A DNA stretch of 64,000 nt from G963677185 sp963677185 (GTDB lineage: Bacteria > Bacillota > Syntrophomonadia > Syntrophomonadales > Syntrophomonadaceae), in NCBI GenBank assembly GCA_963677185.1, contig OY781889.1:1240001-1304000 (forward strand), in the 5' to 3' direction. Made by a program: the position numbers and the translations under genes. Below the pieces are notes generated by a model that saw only the letters and a program-made list of their open reading frames with translations, did not search any database and was not told where the DNA came from. Below, one piece after another: positions 17,361-27,607 of this stretch. Each line of letters starts with the position of its first letter. The first letter of the stretch is position 1.

Positions 17361-17485
17361 TTCCTATAAAAGCGTTTTGTGTTTTAGTATTGTGGGATAT
17401 AATGAGAACATATTCGCAATTTCATCAATTTTCGCAATTCTGATAAATTCTGCAATCTGCATGCGGATTAACTGGATTCCTGTAC

Positions 17486-20400
17486 ATGGAGTTGAGCGTA
17501 TTGGGGAGAGCCATTAAAATACTGATGGTCGAGGATAATCCCTTTGATGCGGAGCTAATCGTTGCAACCTTGAAGCGTGGCGGTTTTGAACCGGTATTTG
17601 CGCGTGTGGACAATCGCAGCGATATGCAGGAGGCGCTTGCACATGCCAGCTGGGATCTGGTGACCTGTGACCACTCCATGCCCGAATTTAGCGCACCTGA
17701 AGCCCTGGAGCTATTAAAGGAGCTTGGCATTGAGATCCCGGTCATTATCGTTTCGGGCGAGATTGATCTAAGCCTGGCGGTTGCCCTGTTAAAAAAAGGC
17801 GCATGGGATTACGTGCACAAGGGAGATCTGGACCGCCTGCCGGTTTCGATTGAACGGGAACTTGAAAATGCTCTGCTGTTGCGCCAGCGCCAAACCGCTG
17901 AAAAAGCCTTGCAGGAATCCGAAAAAAACCTCCGCCTGCTATTCGAAAACTCCTATGATGCCATGATGATTCACGATCTGAAAGGTAAAATACGCGAAGT
18001 CAATCCAGCATGTCTCAAGCTGTACGGAGTCAGTCGAGAAGAGGCTATACAGGGATGCCTCGAAGATTATGTGGGTCTTAAAGTCAATTTCGAAAGTGTG
18101 AAACAAATCTGGGCCAGAACCATGGAGGGAGACGAAGGGCTCTATGACATGAAAGCCCGCCGGCCTGGCGATGGTATGGTATTTGATATTGAAGTAGGCA
18201 TTAAAAAAATCTTCTGGCAAGGCGAAAACATGGTGCTTGCCGCTGTAAGGGATGTAAGTGAACGCAAGCTGCTGGAACAAAAATTGCGTGAACAAGAAGA
18301 AATCAACCGGCTGGTTACTGATAATATGCGGGATACTGTGTGGATCATGGATATGAACTTTGGCATTTCCTGGATCAGTCCGTCAGTGGTTCGCACCCGG
18401 GGGTTTAGCCTGGAAGAATTGAAGTCGATGAGCATGGACCGTCATTTAGCCCCGGAATCACTGGCACGGTCCGTGCAAGACATGGTTGCGGTTCTTACGC
18501 CTGAGAGGCTGGCTGATCCTCATGATGAAATTGTGTTTTCCAGCGAATATGAGTATATAAAAAAGGATGGTTCCACTTTCTGGGCGGATACGGTTGTGAC
18601 CCTGCTTCGTGATGAGGAAGGCAAGCCAACGGGAATGCTAATGGTGGGCAGGGATGTCACTGCCCGCAAGGAGGCCGAACAGGCGCTTCATGACCGGGAG
18701 GCACTTCTCCAAGCCCTGGTGGAAAACCTGCCCCTGGATTTCTGGGTGCGTAATAACGAGGGCCGCATAGTGTTGCAGAGTAAGCAAGGGCAGAAAAGCT
18801 GGGGTGTCATGGAAGGGCATACACTGGAAGAATTGGCCCTGGATACAGAACTGGCTCAAAGGTGGAACTCAAACTATAAAAGAGCGCTTAACGGGGAAAT
18901 AATCAATGAAGAAAACAAGTACCGGGTAGAGGGACAGGAAAAAAACCTCCAAGCTTTTCTAGCTCCGATATTGGATAGGGGTTCAGTACATGGCGTTGTA
19001 GGCGCCAATATCGATTTGAGCGAGCTGCGGCAGGCTGAAAGCGAGTTGCACGCCTTGCAGGATCGTTTTGGCATAATAAAAGCCAAGCCTGATTTTTTGC
19101 ATGACGAAGACGACTATATAAAGCTTTATGAAAATATGGCAGAATTTGTATATATTCTTGACCCTGGAGGACGCTTCCGTATGATTAACCGGATGGGCTG
19201 CGAGATAATCGGTTATTCAGCCGAAGAAGCCCGGGAGCTAATTCTGCAGGATGTTATCTGTCCGGAAGATTACGAATACCTGAACACACAGGTATGGGCA
19301 GAACTAAGGGAAAAGGGCATATGCAGGCATCCCGTGAAGGTGCTGACCAAAAAGGGGGAAATACGCAGCCTGGATTGCATGGCTAGCCTTATATACGGGC
19401 ATAACGAATCAGGGTTTCTAATCGGTATAGCAAGGGATATGACCGAGCAGAACGATATGCGCAGGCAGCTTCAGGAGAGTGAGGAAAAATTCCGGGCTTT
19501 TGCCGAGAATAGCACTGCATGGATGTTTATTATTCAGGATGACCGGTTTATTTATGTGAATTCAGCATTTATGCAGGGTTCAGGGTATGATGAGCCGGAA
19601 CTGCTGTCGATCAACTTCTGGGATATTGTCCACCCCGATTTCAAAGTCCTGGTCAAAGAACGCGGCCAGGCTCGCTTAAATGGGGAAAATGTTCCGCCCG
19701 ACTATGATATTAAAATGATTACCAAAGATGGAGCTGCGCTCTGGATAAACATCAGGGTGGGCTCTATGATTCTGAATGCCCGGCCTGCGTCCATGGCAAC
19801 CGCTTTTGACATCAGCGAACGCAAAGCTATGGAAGAGCAGCTGCTGAAAGCCAACCAGGAGTTGGAGGGCACAGTCGCAGAAATGAGACGTTTGCAGGAC
19901 GAGACCGACCGCCAGATACTGGTGCTCGAAAACCAGGATCTGGCATTACAGGCCAGCGAAGAGCAATACAAATCCCTGGTGGAACTAATACCCCAGGGGG
20001 TTTACCAGATGAATCTTAATGGAGATATTACTTATGCCAACCGCAATGCCCTGCAAATGTTCGGTTACACGGATGAAGATCTCCTGAAACGTATAAATAT
20101 CAAGGACATCTTTCTTCCCCGGGAATATGAGAGGTCACAAGCCCGGGTCAAAACTCTGCTGGACGGAACCGGGCAAACTGGCAGTGAATACCTGTGCAAA
20201 CGCAAGGATGGTTCTTTGTTTTATACCCTGGCATATATGGCTCCCGTATTTGAAAACGGCGAGCCCCGTTATATGCAGGGCACGATTCTGGATATCGACG
20301 AGCGCAAGCGAATAGAAAACGAGATAATGAGGCTTAACAACGAACTTGAAGTCCGTGTGGAAATGCGCACCAGGGAGCTGGAAGCTGCCAATCGCGAGCT

Positions 20401-21091
20401 GGAAGCCTTCAGTTACATGGCCAGCCACGACCTGCGGGCCCCTCTGCGCGCCATAGACGGATTTGCCGGAATCCTGTCCAGGGAATTGGGGGATAATACC
20501 AATGCGGAGGTTAATCACCTGTTGGAAGTGATTCATCGCAACGTGGAAAAAATGCGCCTTTTGATAGATGATCTTCTCAAGTTTTCCAAAGTTAACCGCC
20601 AGTCTATAAGCCTGGTTAACGTTAACATGCAGCAACTGGTAGAGGAAGTCTGCCAGGAAGTCCAGAGTTATGAGCCAGACCGGACGGTTCAATGGGATGT
20701 TATCGGTCTGCACGAGGCGCAATGTGACCGCGGCCTGATTCGGCAAGTTTTTTTGAATCTGTGCTCCAATGCCTGGAAATTCACCCGTATGAACAGCGAT
20801 GCTCGCATAAGTGTTTTCTCCCGGCAGGAAGCGGACGAGATAATATATACGATCAGGGATAATGGGGTTGGATTCAACATGAAATATTATGAACGCCTGT
20901 TCAATGTTTTCCAGCGCCTGCACAGCCAGGCAGATTTTGACGGCACCGGCATCGGATTAGCCATAGTCCAGAGGATCGTCAATCGGCATGGCGGGCGGGT
21001 ATGGGCGGAATCAGAACCACATATAGGGGCACAGTTCCACTTTAGCCTGCCGGTGCCCCGTGAAGAGTTTGCAGCATCGCTGCCGCTTTAA
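17486..21091 (+). CDS. Multi-PAS sensor histidine kinase with N-terminal receiver domain
   Basis: A 1201-residue soluble sensor kinase. Residues 10-125 are a response-regulator receiver (phospho-acceptor Asp62 in 'WDLVTCDHSMPEF', switch Lys in 'YVHKGD'). About six PAS domains follow (near 150-270, 275-395, 405-520, 545-660, 670-785 and 830-945). Next come a HisKA dimerisation domain with phospho-His981 in 'MASHDLRAPLRAIDGF' and a HATPase domain to the end with 'DNGVGFNMKYYERLFNVFQRLH' and 'GTGIGLAIVQRIVNRHGG'. There is no membrane helix, so it senses a cytosolic or redox signal or a partner. No cognate output regulator is adjacent. The first ATG has a poor ribosome site; a start a few codons later is possible. 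The HisKA/HATPase part resembles phytochrome-like kinases. Confidence 0.9.
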   Translation: MELSVLGRAIKILMVEDNPFDAELIVATLKRGGFEPVFARVDNRSDMQEALAHASWDLVTCDHSMPEFSAPEALELLKELGIEIPVIIVSGEIDLSLAVALLKKGAWDYVHKGDLDRLPVSIERELENALLLRQRQTAEKALQESEKNLRLLFENSYDAMMIHDLKGKIREVNPACLKLYGVSREEAIQGCLEDYVGLKVNFESVKQIWARTMEGDEGLYDMKARRPGDGMVFDIEVGIKKIFWQGENMVLAAVRDVSERKLLEQKLREQEEINRLVTDNMRDTVWIMDMNFGISWISPSVVRTRGFSLEELKSMSMDRHLAPESLARSVQDMVAVLTPERLADPHDEIVFSSEYEYIKKDGSTFWADTVVTLLRDEEGKPTGMLMVGRDVTARKEAEQALHDREALLQALVENLPLDFWVRNNEGRIVLQSKQGQKSWGVMEGHTLEELALDTELAQRWNSNYKRALNGEIINEENKYRVEGQEKNLQAFLAPILDRGSVHGVVGANIDLSELRQAESELHALQDRFGIIKAKPDFLHDEDDYIKLYENMAEFVYILDPGGRFRMINRMGCEIIGYSAEEARELILQDVICPEDYEYLNTQVWAELREKGICRHPVKVLTKKGEIRSLDCMASLIYGHNESGFLIGIARDMTEQNDMRRQLQESEEKFRAFAENSTAWMFIIQDDRFIYVNSAFMQGSGYDEPELLSINFWDIVHPDFKVLVKERGQARLNGENVPPDYDIKMITKDGAALWINIRVGSMILNARPASMATAFDISERKAMEEQLLKANQELEGTVAEMRRLQDETDRQILVLENQDLALQASEEQYKSLVELIPQGVYQMNLNGDITYANRNALQMFGYTDEDLLKRINIKDIFLPREYERSQARVKTLLDGTGQTGSEYLCKRKDGSLFYTLAYMAPVFENGEPRYMQGTILDIDERKRIENEIMRLNNELEVRVEMRTRELEAANRELEAFSYMASHDLRAPLRAIDGFAGILSRELGDNTNAEVNHLLEVIHRNVEKMRLLIDDLLKFSKVNRQSISLVNVNMQQLVEEVCQEVQSYEPDRTVQWDVIGLHEAQCDRGLIRQVFLNLCSNAWKFTRMNSDARISVFSRQEADEIIYTIRDNGVGFNMKYYERLFNVFQRLHSQADFDGTGIGLAIVQRIVNRHGGRVWAESEPHIGAQFHFSLPVPREEFAASLPL

Positions 21092-21289
21092 GCAAACCAT
21101 CTCCTTGCTTACACAGCATAATCGTCCTTTTATGCGTTTGATCAACGCTTCCCACCATGAACATCAATTCTTGTGCCACTGAAGGTTTTCAGACAGACTG
21201 ACGTTTGCTCTGATTTGGAGTAAAATGGTTCCACATGCCTGTGCATGGATTATAAAGAGATATGTAGCAGCGATGGGGAGGCAGTGAAT

Positions 21290-22519
21290 TTGATACGCAT
21301 TCTGCACACTTCTGACTGGCATATTGGCCGCAGTCTGGGGGCTTTTAAGCGGTACGAGGAACATGAGAAATTTTTGGACTGGCTGTCAGAGCTGATTATG
21401 GAAAAACAAGTCGATGTTTTATTGGTGGCCGGTGACGTTTTTGACAGCAGTACTCCCAGCAACCGGGCGCAGGAATTGTATTTCCGCTTTTTAAAACAGG
21501 CTGCCGACCAGGGCTGCCGTCATATAGTCATGGTGGCCGGCAACCACGATTCTCCATCCATGCTTGATGCTCCCCGGGTGCTTTTAAAAACCATGAACAT
21601 ACATATCATCGGAACGGCTCCGGCCGATCCTGACGACAGTGTTATCCTTCTGCAAAACGATCAGGGTGATCCGGAGCTGATCGTATGTGCCATACCCTTT
21701 TTAAGGGATCGGGACGTGCGTTCCAGCGAAGCCGGAGAAAGCCCCGAAGAGCGCGAAAAAAAACTGACGGAAGGCATACGCAAGCACTATCAGGAGGTTT
21801 GCCGGCAGGCTGTAATATTGCGTGATTCGCTCCCCGGGCCAGTACCTATTGCAGCTACTGGCCACTTGTTTGCGGCCGGAGCCAGGGTGGGTGAGGATGA
21901 CGGGCTGCGCGACCTTTATGTTGGCACACTGGGCCGGATCGCCAGCGATATTTTCCCGGAAAGCTGTGATTATGTAGCACTGGGGCATTTGCACAGCCCG
22001 CAAATGGTATCGGGAAAAGCTCACATCCGTTATTCTGGCGCTCCACTTCATTTCAGCTTCGGCGAAAGAAACGGCCGCAGGTGTGTTATTATAGCCGATT
22101 TTAACGGAACCTGGCCATTAATCGAGGAAATACCGGTTCCGGAATTTCAGAGACTGGAACGCATCAGCGGCAGCTGGGACGATATTGCCGGGCGCCTGGA
22201 GCAATTAAAGGCTGAATATAGCGACGCCTGGCTGGAAATTGTGTGTGACGATTCCCGCCCGTTGGAACTAGGGGTGCTGTTGAACGAAGCTGTGGCCGGG
22301 AGCCGCGTGAAGGTGGTCAAGTCTTTTAAGAAGAGCATTAATGAAGGAGGAGGCCTGAAGGGACGCGACGGTGAAACCCTTGATGAGCTGGAGCCAGTGG
22401 AAGTTTTCGAACGGCTCATCAGCGCCCGAGAAGTGGATGAAAGCCTGCGCGATGAGCTGGTGTTCACATTCAAAGAGGCCCTGTCCATGGTGTTAGGTTC
22501 TGATGCCAATGCCGAATAG
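21290..22519 (+). CDS. sbcD: Exonuclease SbcD (Mre11-like)
   Basis: The nuclease subunit of the SbcCD double-strand-end and hairpin processing complex, 409 residues. Metallophosphoesterase motifs are in order: 'LHTSDWHIGRSLG' (N-terminus), 'VAGDVFDSSTPSN', 'VAGNHDSPSM' and 'ALGHLHSPQ'. I place the start at a TTG (21290) because GGAGG ends 8 bases before it and homologues begin with this sequence; an upstream in-frame ATG at 21245 adds 15 unrelated residues. The C-terminal third contacts SbcC. sbcC follows after 13 bases. Confidence 0.93.
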   Translation: MIRILHTSDWHIGRSLGAFKRYEEHEKFLDWLSELIMEKQVDVLLVAGDVFDSSTPSNRAQELYFRFLKQAADQGCRHIVMVAGNHDSPSMLDAPRVLLKTMNIHIIGTAPADPDDSVILLQNDQGDPELIVCAIPFLRDRDVRSSEAGESPEEREKKLTEGIRKHYQEVCRQAVILRDSLPGPVPIAATGHLFAAGARVGEDDGLRDLYVGTLGRIASDIFPESCDYVALGHLHSPQMVSGKAHIRYSGAPLHFSFGERNGRRCVIIADFNGTWPLIEEIPVPEFQRLERISGSWDDIAGRLEQLKAEYSDAWLEIVCDDSRPLELGVLLNEAVAGSRVKVVKSFKKSINEGGGLKGRDGETLDELEPVEVFERLISAREVDESLRDELVFTFKEALSMVLGSDANAE

Positions 22520-22532
22520 GAGGTGAAAAGGC

Positions 22533-25500
22533 GTGAGAATACTTGATGTAAGATTTCAAAATCTGAATTCCCTGGCCGGCAGCTGGAAGATAGACTTCAA
22601 CAGTCCTGAATACCTGGCGGGCGGAATTTTTGCCATAACTGGCCCGACTGGAGCCGGGAAAACGACCATTCTTGATGCCATATGCCTGGCCTTGTATGGA
22701 GAGACTCCGCGCCTGGGCATTATCACCGAAGCAAACAATGAGATTATCACCAAGCATACGGTTGAATGCCGGGCCGAGGCGACTTTCGAAACCGGAGGCC
22801 AGCGCTTCCGCTGCTCCTGGGATCAGCACCGGGCCAGGAAAAAGCCGGGGGGAAATCTGACTGCGGCAACTCACCAGATTTGCGAGGTGCGGGACGGGAA
22901 AGAGGACCAGGTCATTGGCAAGGGGAAAAAGCAGGTGCTGGAAAATGTTGAAGCCATTACAGGAATGAATTTCCAGCAGTTTACCCGATCAATGCTTTTA
23001 GCCCAGGGGGAGTTTGCGGCCTTTCTTGAGGCGCCGCCAGGCCAGCGGGCGCCGATCCTGGAGCACATAACCAGGACTGAGCTTTATTCGCGGATTTCCA
23101 GCGAAACCTACCGGCGCACCGCGGATTTGAAAAATGAACTGGATAAAATAAAGGCTGAACTGTCCGGCAGGACCGTTCTGGATAACAATGAACTCCAGAA
23201 AATACAGGCGCGCATCGCAGAATTGGAAGACCTGAACCGTCAGAACGAAGTTAAGGCCCAAAAACTTGAACACGATTTCCAGTGGCTGGAGCGCATCAGC
23301 CGGCTCGAACAGGAACTGGCCGGTTATGTTGAACAGAAAACCCGGGCTGAAAAATGCTGGGATGGTTTCCAAACGGAGCTGCAGCGCTGGCGGCTGTCAC
23401 TGCGGGCACGGGAGTTGGAACCGGCATTTCAGAAGCGTCAGGACCTGGCCCTGCTTCTGGAACGCAGTATTGCCGAACAAAATGCTTTAGATGTCAGGAT
23501 TGTCGAGCTGCAAAGCGCTTATCAAGCAGGTATGGCCGAACATGAAGAGCACAGGGAAACATTAGCCGGGATCGATGCCCGTGTTCAAGCAGAGGCCGGG
23601 CTGATACAGCAGATCAGAGTGCTGGACCCTTTAATACGGGAAAAGCGCGCCCAAACAGACAGCAAGCGGGTGGAAGCACAGAACCTTAAGACGGCGCTCC
23701 AGTCCGGACAGAAGCGTCTGGAGGAGGCTGATGCCCATATCCAGGCGGCATCTGCCGAAATAGACCTTCTAAACGCCTATTTCGAGAATAACCATATCGA
23801 TGCCAGCCTGTCCGGCAGCCTGGCGGCCTGGGATTTCCGCCTGAATGACCTGCGCAGGCGCTACCAACAACTGCTGTTTATCAAGGATGCGGTATGCAGG
23901 CTGGATAAGGAATTGGAAAGTGAGAAACCCAGCTGCGCAGAACTTGACCGGGTTCTTCGCCTGCAGCAGGAGAACCGGATGCAGATCAAGGTGCGCTTGC
24001 AGAAATTGGATCAAGAGGCTGAAGAATTGCTAGGCGGCATGGATCTCAGCGCATTACAGGATGAAAACGCTGCATTGCTGGAGCGGCAAAGGCTTTTGAC
24101 AGCGGCCGAAAGCCTGGCGGCAGGCATAGCGGCCCGGCACGCACAGCAGGCCGCGAAAAAGCATAATATTGTACTTCTGGAAAAACGCAAGCTGGCTGTT
24201 GCGGAATTGCTGGAAGAAAGCAGGGGATTGCTGCAGCGGTGCCAGGATGAGATTAGCCGCCAGGAGTCTGAACTGGAACTGGTAAGAACTGTCCAGAGCC
24301 TGGAAAACGTCCGGCAGCAATTGGAAGACGGGCAACCCTGCCCCTGCTGCGGCGCCCTGGAACATCCGTATGCAGCTGGCAACATGCCGGAACCCGGACC
24401 ATGCGAACGTGAACTGAAAGAGCTCAAGCAATGGCGGGGGAATCAGTCTGAAAAGGGGCAAAACCTGCAGCTTGAGCTGGCCGGGATCAGCAAGGAAATG
24501 GAGCTGCAGCAAACCAGTCTGGAAGAGCTGGCAGCTGATTTATCTGCTGACGAAGATAATTGCACCGTGCTGTTAAATACCCTGGATATAGCGGCGGGCA
24601 GCCCGGTTGAGTATCTGGAATCGGAACTGAAGGAAGCCAGCCACCGCCTGCAGCATCTGGGAGGAAGGATGCAAGCCCTGGGACAGCTGCATAAAAAGCA
24701 GGCTGAAGCCTGGCAGGAGCTGGAACAGGCAGATAAAGCGTGTTCTGAAGCTGCGGAGCTACTCCGGCCGGTGCAAGAAAAGCGGCAAAATGCGGAAATC
24801 GAGCGCGTCCGCCAACAGGAATTGTATGATGAAATGGCCGCCCAGACAGAAGTTCCGTGGCTTCAGTGCCAAATGGAGCTGCAGGTCTATGGCTTCACCG
24901 TGCTGGCGATTGACAGGCTGGATGGTGTATACGCGCAGCTCCAGCAACGAAGAGACAACTGGGAAAGACAGGTTCAGGCCAGGCAGGCATTAATTAACCG
25001 GATTAACGATCTGGAAAAGGAGAAAGCCTCGTTACGGGGCGAATCGCTCAACCAGGCCGGCAGCCTGGATAGGGCGGAACAAGAAGCAGCTGGCCTGCAG
25101 GAGCAACTGAGCGAGCAGCAAAGCCAAAGACGCCAATTATACGGCGAAAAGGACCCTGATCAGGAAGAACAGCGGATGGCTTCAGAGCTAGAGGCTGCCC
25201 GGCAGCACCTGGAACAGAGCGGCAGCAAGCTCCGGGAAATGGATAGGGAAATGAATTCAGCCCGCGATCGGCGCAGTATTGGGGCACAAAGCATAGCAGA
25301 ACGTGAAATGGAGCTGAAAAAAGCCGGCCTGGAGATGATAACCTTATTGAAACAGCATGGTTTTGAGAGTGAACTGGATTTTACCGGTGCCCGGCTTGAA
25401 GATGGCGAACGCCAGCGTTTGCAAGAGCAGCATGAGGCGTTGTTGACAGAAAAAACCAGCCTGGAGGCCGTTTGCGAAAGCGCCCAGAACCGGCTCCGGC

Positions 25501-26207
25501 AAGAACAAGCCCTGGCTTTAACCAGCCAAACCATTGAAGAAACCGGCAGCCTGCTGGCAGGCATCAAGAAGTTGCAACAAGAAACGTCCCGGCAGCTCGG
25601 TGAAGACCAGAGCAAAATCAAACAGGATGAAGCACAGCGAAGCTGGTATCAGGAGCTGGAGAGCCGGATGGAAGCTCTGAACCGGGAATATGCTCGCTGG
25701 TCTAATCTCAATCAATATATAGGGTCAGCCCGGGGCGACCAGTTCCGGAATTTTGCCCAGACTCTAACCTTTGAGCTCCTGGTTTCACTGGCCAATCGCC
25801 AGCTGGTCCGACTGACCGACCGCTACCAGATGGTTCCCTCGCCATACCGGGAACTGGATTTCGAATTGATTGACAACTACCAGGGAGGAGCGATGAGACC
25901 GGTTAAAAACCTGTCTGGAGGGGAATCTTTCATGGTTAGTTTAGCCCTGGCTCTGGGGCTGGCACAAATGAGCGGGCGCAACGCCCAGGTTGATTCCCTG
26001 TTTCTGGATGAGGGCTTTGGGACTCTGGATGAAGACAGCCTCGAAGCCGCCCTGGAATCCCTGTCAGGTTTGCAGCGGGAAGGAAAAATCATCGGTATAA
26101 TATCTCATGTGCAGGCACTAAAAGACAGAATCCCCGCCCAGATTGAAGTAATACCAGTGAGCGGAGGACGCAGCATTCTGCGAGGCCCTGGATGTGAGAG
26201 CATTTGA
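22533..26207 (+). CDS. sbcC: Exonuclease SbcC (Rad50-like ATPase)
   Basis: SMC-like ATPase partner of SbcD, 1224 residues. The N-terminal Walker A is 'GPTGAGKTTILDAICLALYGETPR' (split: G35 to T42 region). Two long coiled-coil arms flank the zinc hook 'QPCPCCGALEHP' near residue 605. The C-terminal signature 'LSGGESFMVSLALALGLAQM', Walker B 'LFLDEGFGTLDEDSLE' and H-loop 'GIISHVQAL' complete the ATPase. Start is a GTG with AGGAGG upstream. It forms an operon with sbcD. The complex cleaves DNA hairpins and long palindromes, of which this window has several. Confidence 0.95.
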   Translation: MRILDVRFQNLNSLAGSWKIDFNSPEYLAGGIFAITGPTGAGKTTILDAICLALYGETPRLGIITEANNEIITKHTVECRAEATFETGGQRFRCSWDQHRARKKPGGNLTAATHQICEVRDGKEDQVIGKGKKQVLENVEAITGMNFQQFTRSMLLAQGEFAAFLEAPPGQRAPILEHITRTELYSRISSETYRRTADLKNELDKIKAELSGRTVLDNNELQKIQARIAELEDLNRQNEVKAQKLEHDFQWLERISRLEQELAGYVEQKTRAEKCWDGFQTELQRWRLSLRARELEPAFQKRQDLALLLERSIAEQNALDVRIVELQSAYQAGMAEHEEHRETLAGIDARVQAEAGLIQQIRVLDPLIREKRAQTDSKRVEAQNLKTALQSGQKRLEEADAHIQAASAEIDLLNAYFENNHIDASLSGSLAAWDFRLNDLRRRYQQLLFIKDAVCRLDKELESEKPSCAELDRVLRLQQENRMQIKVRLQKLDQEAEELLGGMDLSALQDENAALLERQRLLTAAESLAAGIAARHAQQAAKKHNIVLLEKRKLAVAELLEESRGLLQRCQDEISRQESELELVRTVQSLENVRQQLEDGQPCPCCGALEHPYAAGNMPEPGPCERELKELKQWRGNQSEKGQNLQLELAGISKEMELQQTSLEELAADLSADEDNCTVLLNTLDIAAGSPVEYLESELKEASHRLQHLGGRMQALGQLHKKQAEAWQELEQADKACSEAAELLRPVQEKRQNAEIERVRQQELYDEMAAQTEVPWLQCQMELQVYGFTVLAIDRLDGVYAQLQQRRDNWERQVQARQALINRINDLEKEKASLRGESLNQAGSLDRAEQEAAGLQEQLSEQQSQRRQLYGEKDPDQEEQRMASELEAARQHLEQSGSKLREMDREMNSARDRRSIGAQSIAEREMELKKAGLEMITLLKQHGFESELDFTGARLEDGERQRLQEQHEALLTEKTSLEAVCESAQNRLRQEQALALTSQTIEETGSLLAGIKKLQQETSRQLGEDQSKIKQDEAQRSWYQELESRMEALNREYARWSNLNQYIGSARGDQFRNFAQTLTFELLVSLANRQLVRLTDRYQMVPSPYRELDFELIDNYQGGAMRPVKNLSGGESFMVSLALALGLAQMSGRNAQVDSLFLDEGFGTLDEDSLEAALESLSGLQREGKIIGIISHVQALKDRIPAQIEVIPVSGGRSILRGPGCESI

Positions 26208-26228
26208 TCCCGGGGCGATAGGATGGTC

Positions 26229-26597
26229 CTAGTAATTAGCGCTTTTACGGAAACGAAAGATTTTTCCTCCGGTGCTTAAAAGCGGAATTTTACGTTTGGG
26301 CCGGCTGGTTCCGCCAGAATCTATGTCTGCATTTTTAGGCTTGCATTTGCACAGACAGCGATAGACTTTCTTGGCGATTTTTTTATTGGTAAACAGGCTT
26401 TCCACGTTGTGGTTGTTGATGGCATCAGTGAATTCCTGCAAAGATTTTTCCAGATCGCTGGAGTCAAGATTTGACATATAAAAAAACCGGGCAATGTGTC
26501 CGGATATATTAATGCGGTTGCAATCTTCGCAACGAAAACATATCGCAGGCTTGCCGTTAGCCAGCAGCCGTTGTCCAACCGAATAAGCGATTTTCAT
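26229..26597 (-). CDS. Cysteine- and lysine-rich small protein, unknown function
   Basis: A 122-residue basic protein with GAGGAGG before the ATG at 26597. It has a putative metal-binding knuckle 'CFRCEDC' (about residues 20-26), a second cysteine group 'CLCKC' (about 84-88) and a strongly basic C-terminal tail 'RPKRKIPLLSTGGKIFRFRKS'. This suggests a zinc-binding nucleic-acid-associated protein, but no family is recognised. It converges on sbcC with a 21-base gap. An in-frame extension to 26708 lacks a ribosome site. Confidence 0.55.
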   Translation of the reverse strand: MKIAYSVGQRLLANGKPAICFRCEDCNRINISGHIARFFYMSNLDSSDLEKSLQEFTDAINNHNVESLFTNKKIAKKVYRCLCKCKPKNADIDSGGTSRPKRKIPLLSTGGKIFRFRKSANY

Positions 26598-26728
26598 TTC
26601 CCGGCCTCCTCGTTTTATCGAAAGCCCTTGCCCGGGCTGATTTGATAAGCTATCAGATGCAAGCTTCAGGACCATTATATAGAGAATTCTACCATCACGC
26701 GCCCGCATTTACAAATCCTGAGGAAGTA

Positions 26729-27481
26729 TTATATTAGCGCCAGTTCCGCAATACGGGCGGTGGGTTTATTCGTATAAAGACCGCCATGATAGCAAACCAC
26801 GGCATCTATATCATACTCCACCAGTTTCCGAAGGGATAACTGGTACTGTTCCTGGTCCAGATTTAGAAATGGCGGGGTCGCCCACAGAGCACCTTCCGAA
26901 GCGAAAAGCGCGTCACCGGCGATCAGGAGCCTGGAACGGTGTACATAAAGGCTGATGTGGCCCGGGGAATGTCCGGGAGTGTGAATCACCGTTATTCCAC
27001 CGCAGTACGGCAGCATTTCGCCATCGGCCAGAAGGCGGCCGACCGGTGCAGACAAAAGGTGATAGTTTTCAAACAGCATCTTTATGGCCTGGCGGTGCAG
27101 CAGAGGCAGTGAATCCCACTCCGCTCCAAAACTGGCGACGGACTCGGGATTCCACTTGGCCGGAGGCTTATCGCCTTCGATATAGGGCTTTTCGTCACGG
27201 TGAGCCATGACTTCGACTCCCTGCGGCAGAGTCTTTACCAGTTTGGCCAGGCTGCCCATATGGTCTATGTCATGATGGGTGATTATTATTTTATTGATGC
27301 TATCGAAGGATATGCCCGCTGCCGTACAAGCTTTGCGAAGGTTTTTCGTTTGCCCGGGATAAGAGGCGTCAACCAGGATTGCCTGCTCATCGTTATAGAA
27401 AACAACCGGACAGACATATTCGGTCCGGCCTGGAATGTTTACTGACATTTCCAGCATTTCAATTCCTTCAGCGACTTTCAT
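26729..27481 (-). CDS. MBL-fold metallohydrolase (glyoxalase II-like)
   Basis: A 250-residue metallo-beta-lactamase-fold hydrolase. Metal ligands are visible: 'ITHHDIDHMG' (HxHxDH), 'HTPGHSPGHISLY' and 'GDALFAS', with a final His in 'CYHGGLY'. GGAGG lies before the ATG. It is the first of three MBL proteins of different subtypes within 4 kb (others at 27608 and 29409). Its substrate is unknown; thioester or lactone hydrolysis is common in this branch. Confidence 0.85.
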   Translation of the reverse strand: MKVAEGIEMLEMSVNIPGRTEYVCPVVFYNDEQAILVDASYPGQTKNLRKACTAAGISFDSINKIIITHHDIDHMGSLAKLVKTLPQGVEVMAHRDEKPYIEGDKPPAKWNPESVASFGAEWDSLPLLHRQAIKMLFENYHLLSAPVGRLLADGEMLPYCGGITVIHTPGHSPGHISLYVHRSRLLIAGDALFASEGALWATPPFLNLDQEQYQLSLRKLVEYDIDAVVCYHGGLYTNKPTARIAELALI

Positions 27482-27607
27482 TTAGCAGCCTCCGTGATGC
27501 GATAATATCCGGCCTTATTGTAACATGAAGGCAAATGCCCGGCGAGTCGCTTTGACGAACCGCTGTCGGTTAGATTAACGAAGCTGACCAGGATGCCGCA
27601 TATCGGA

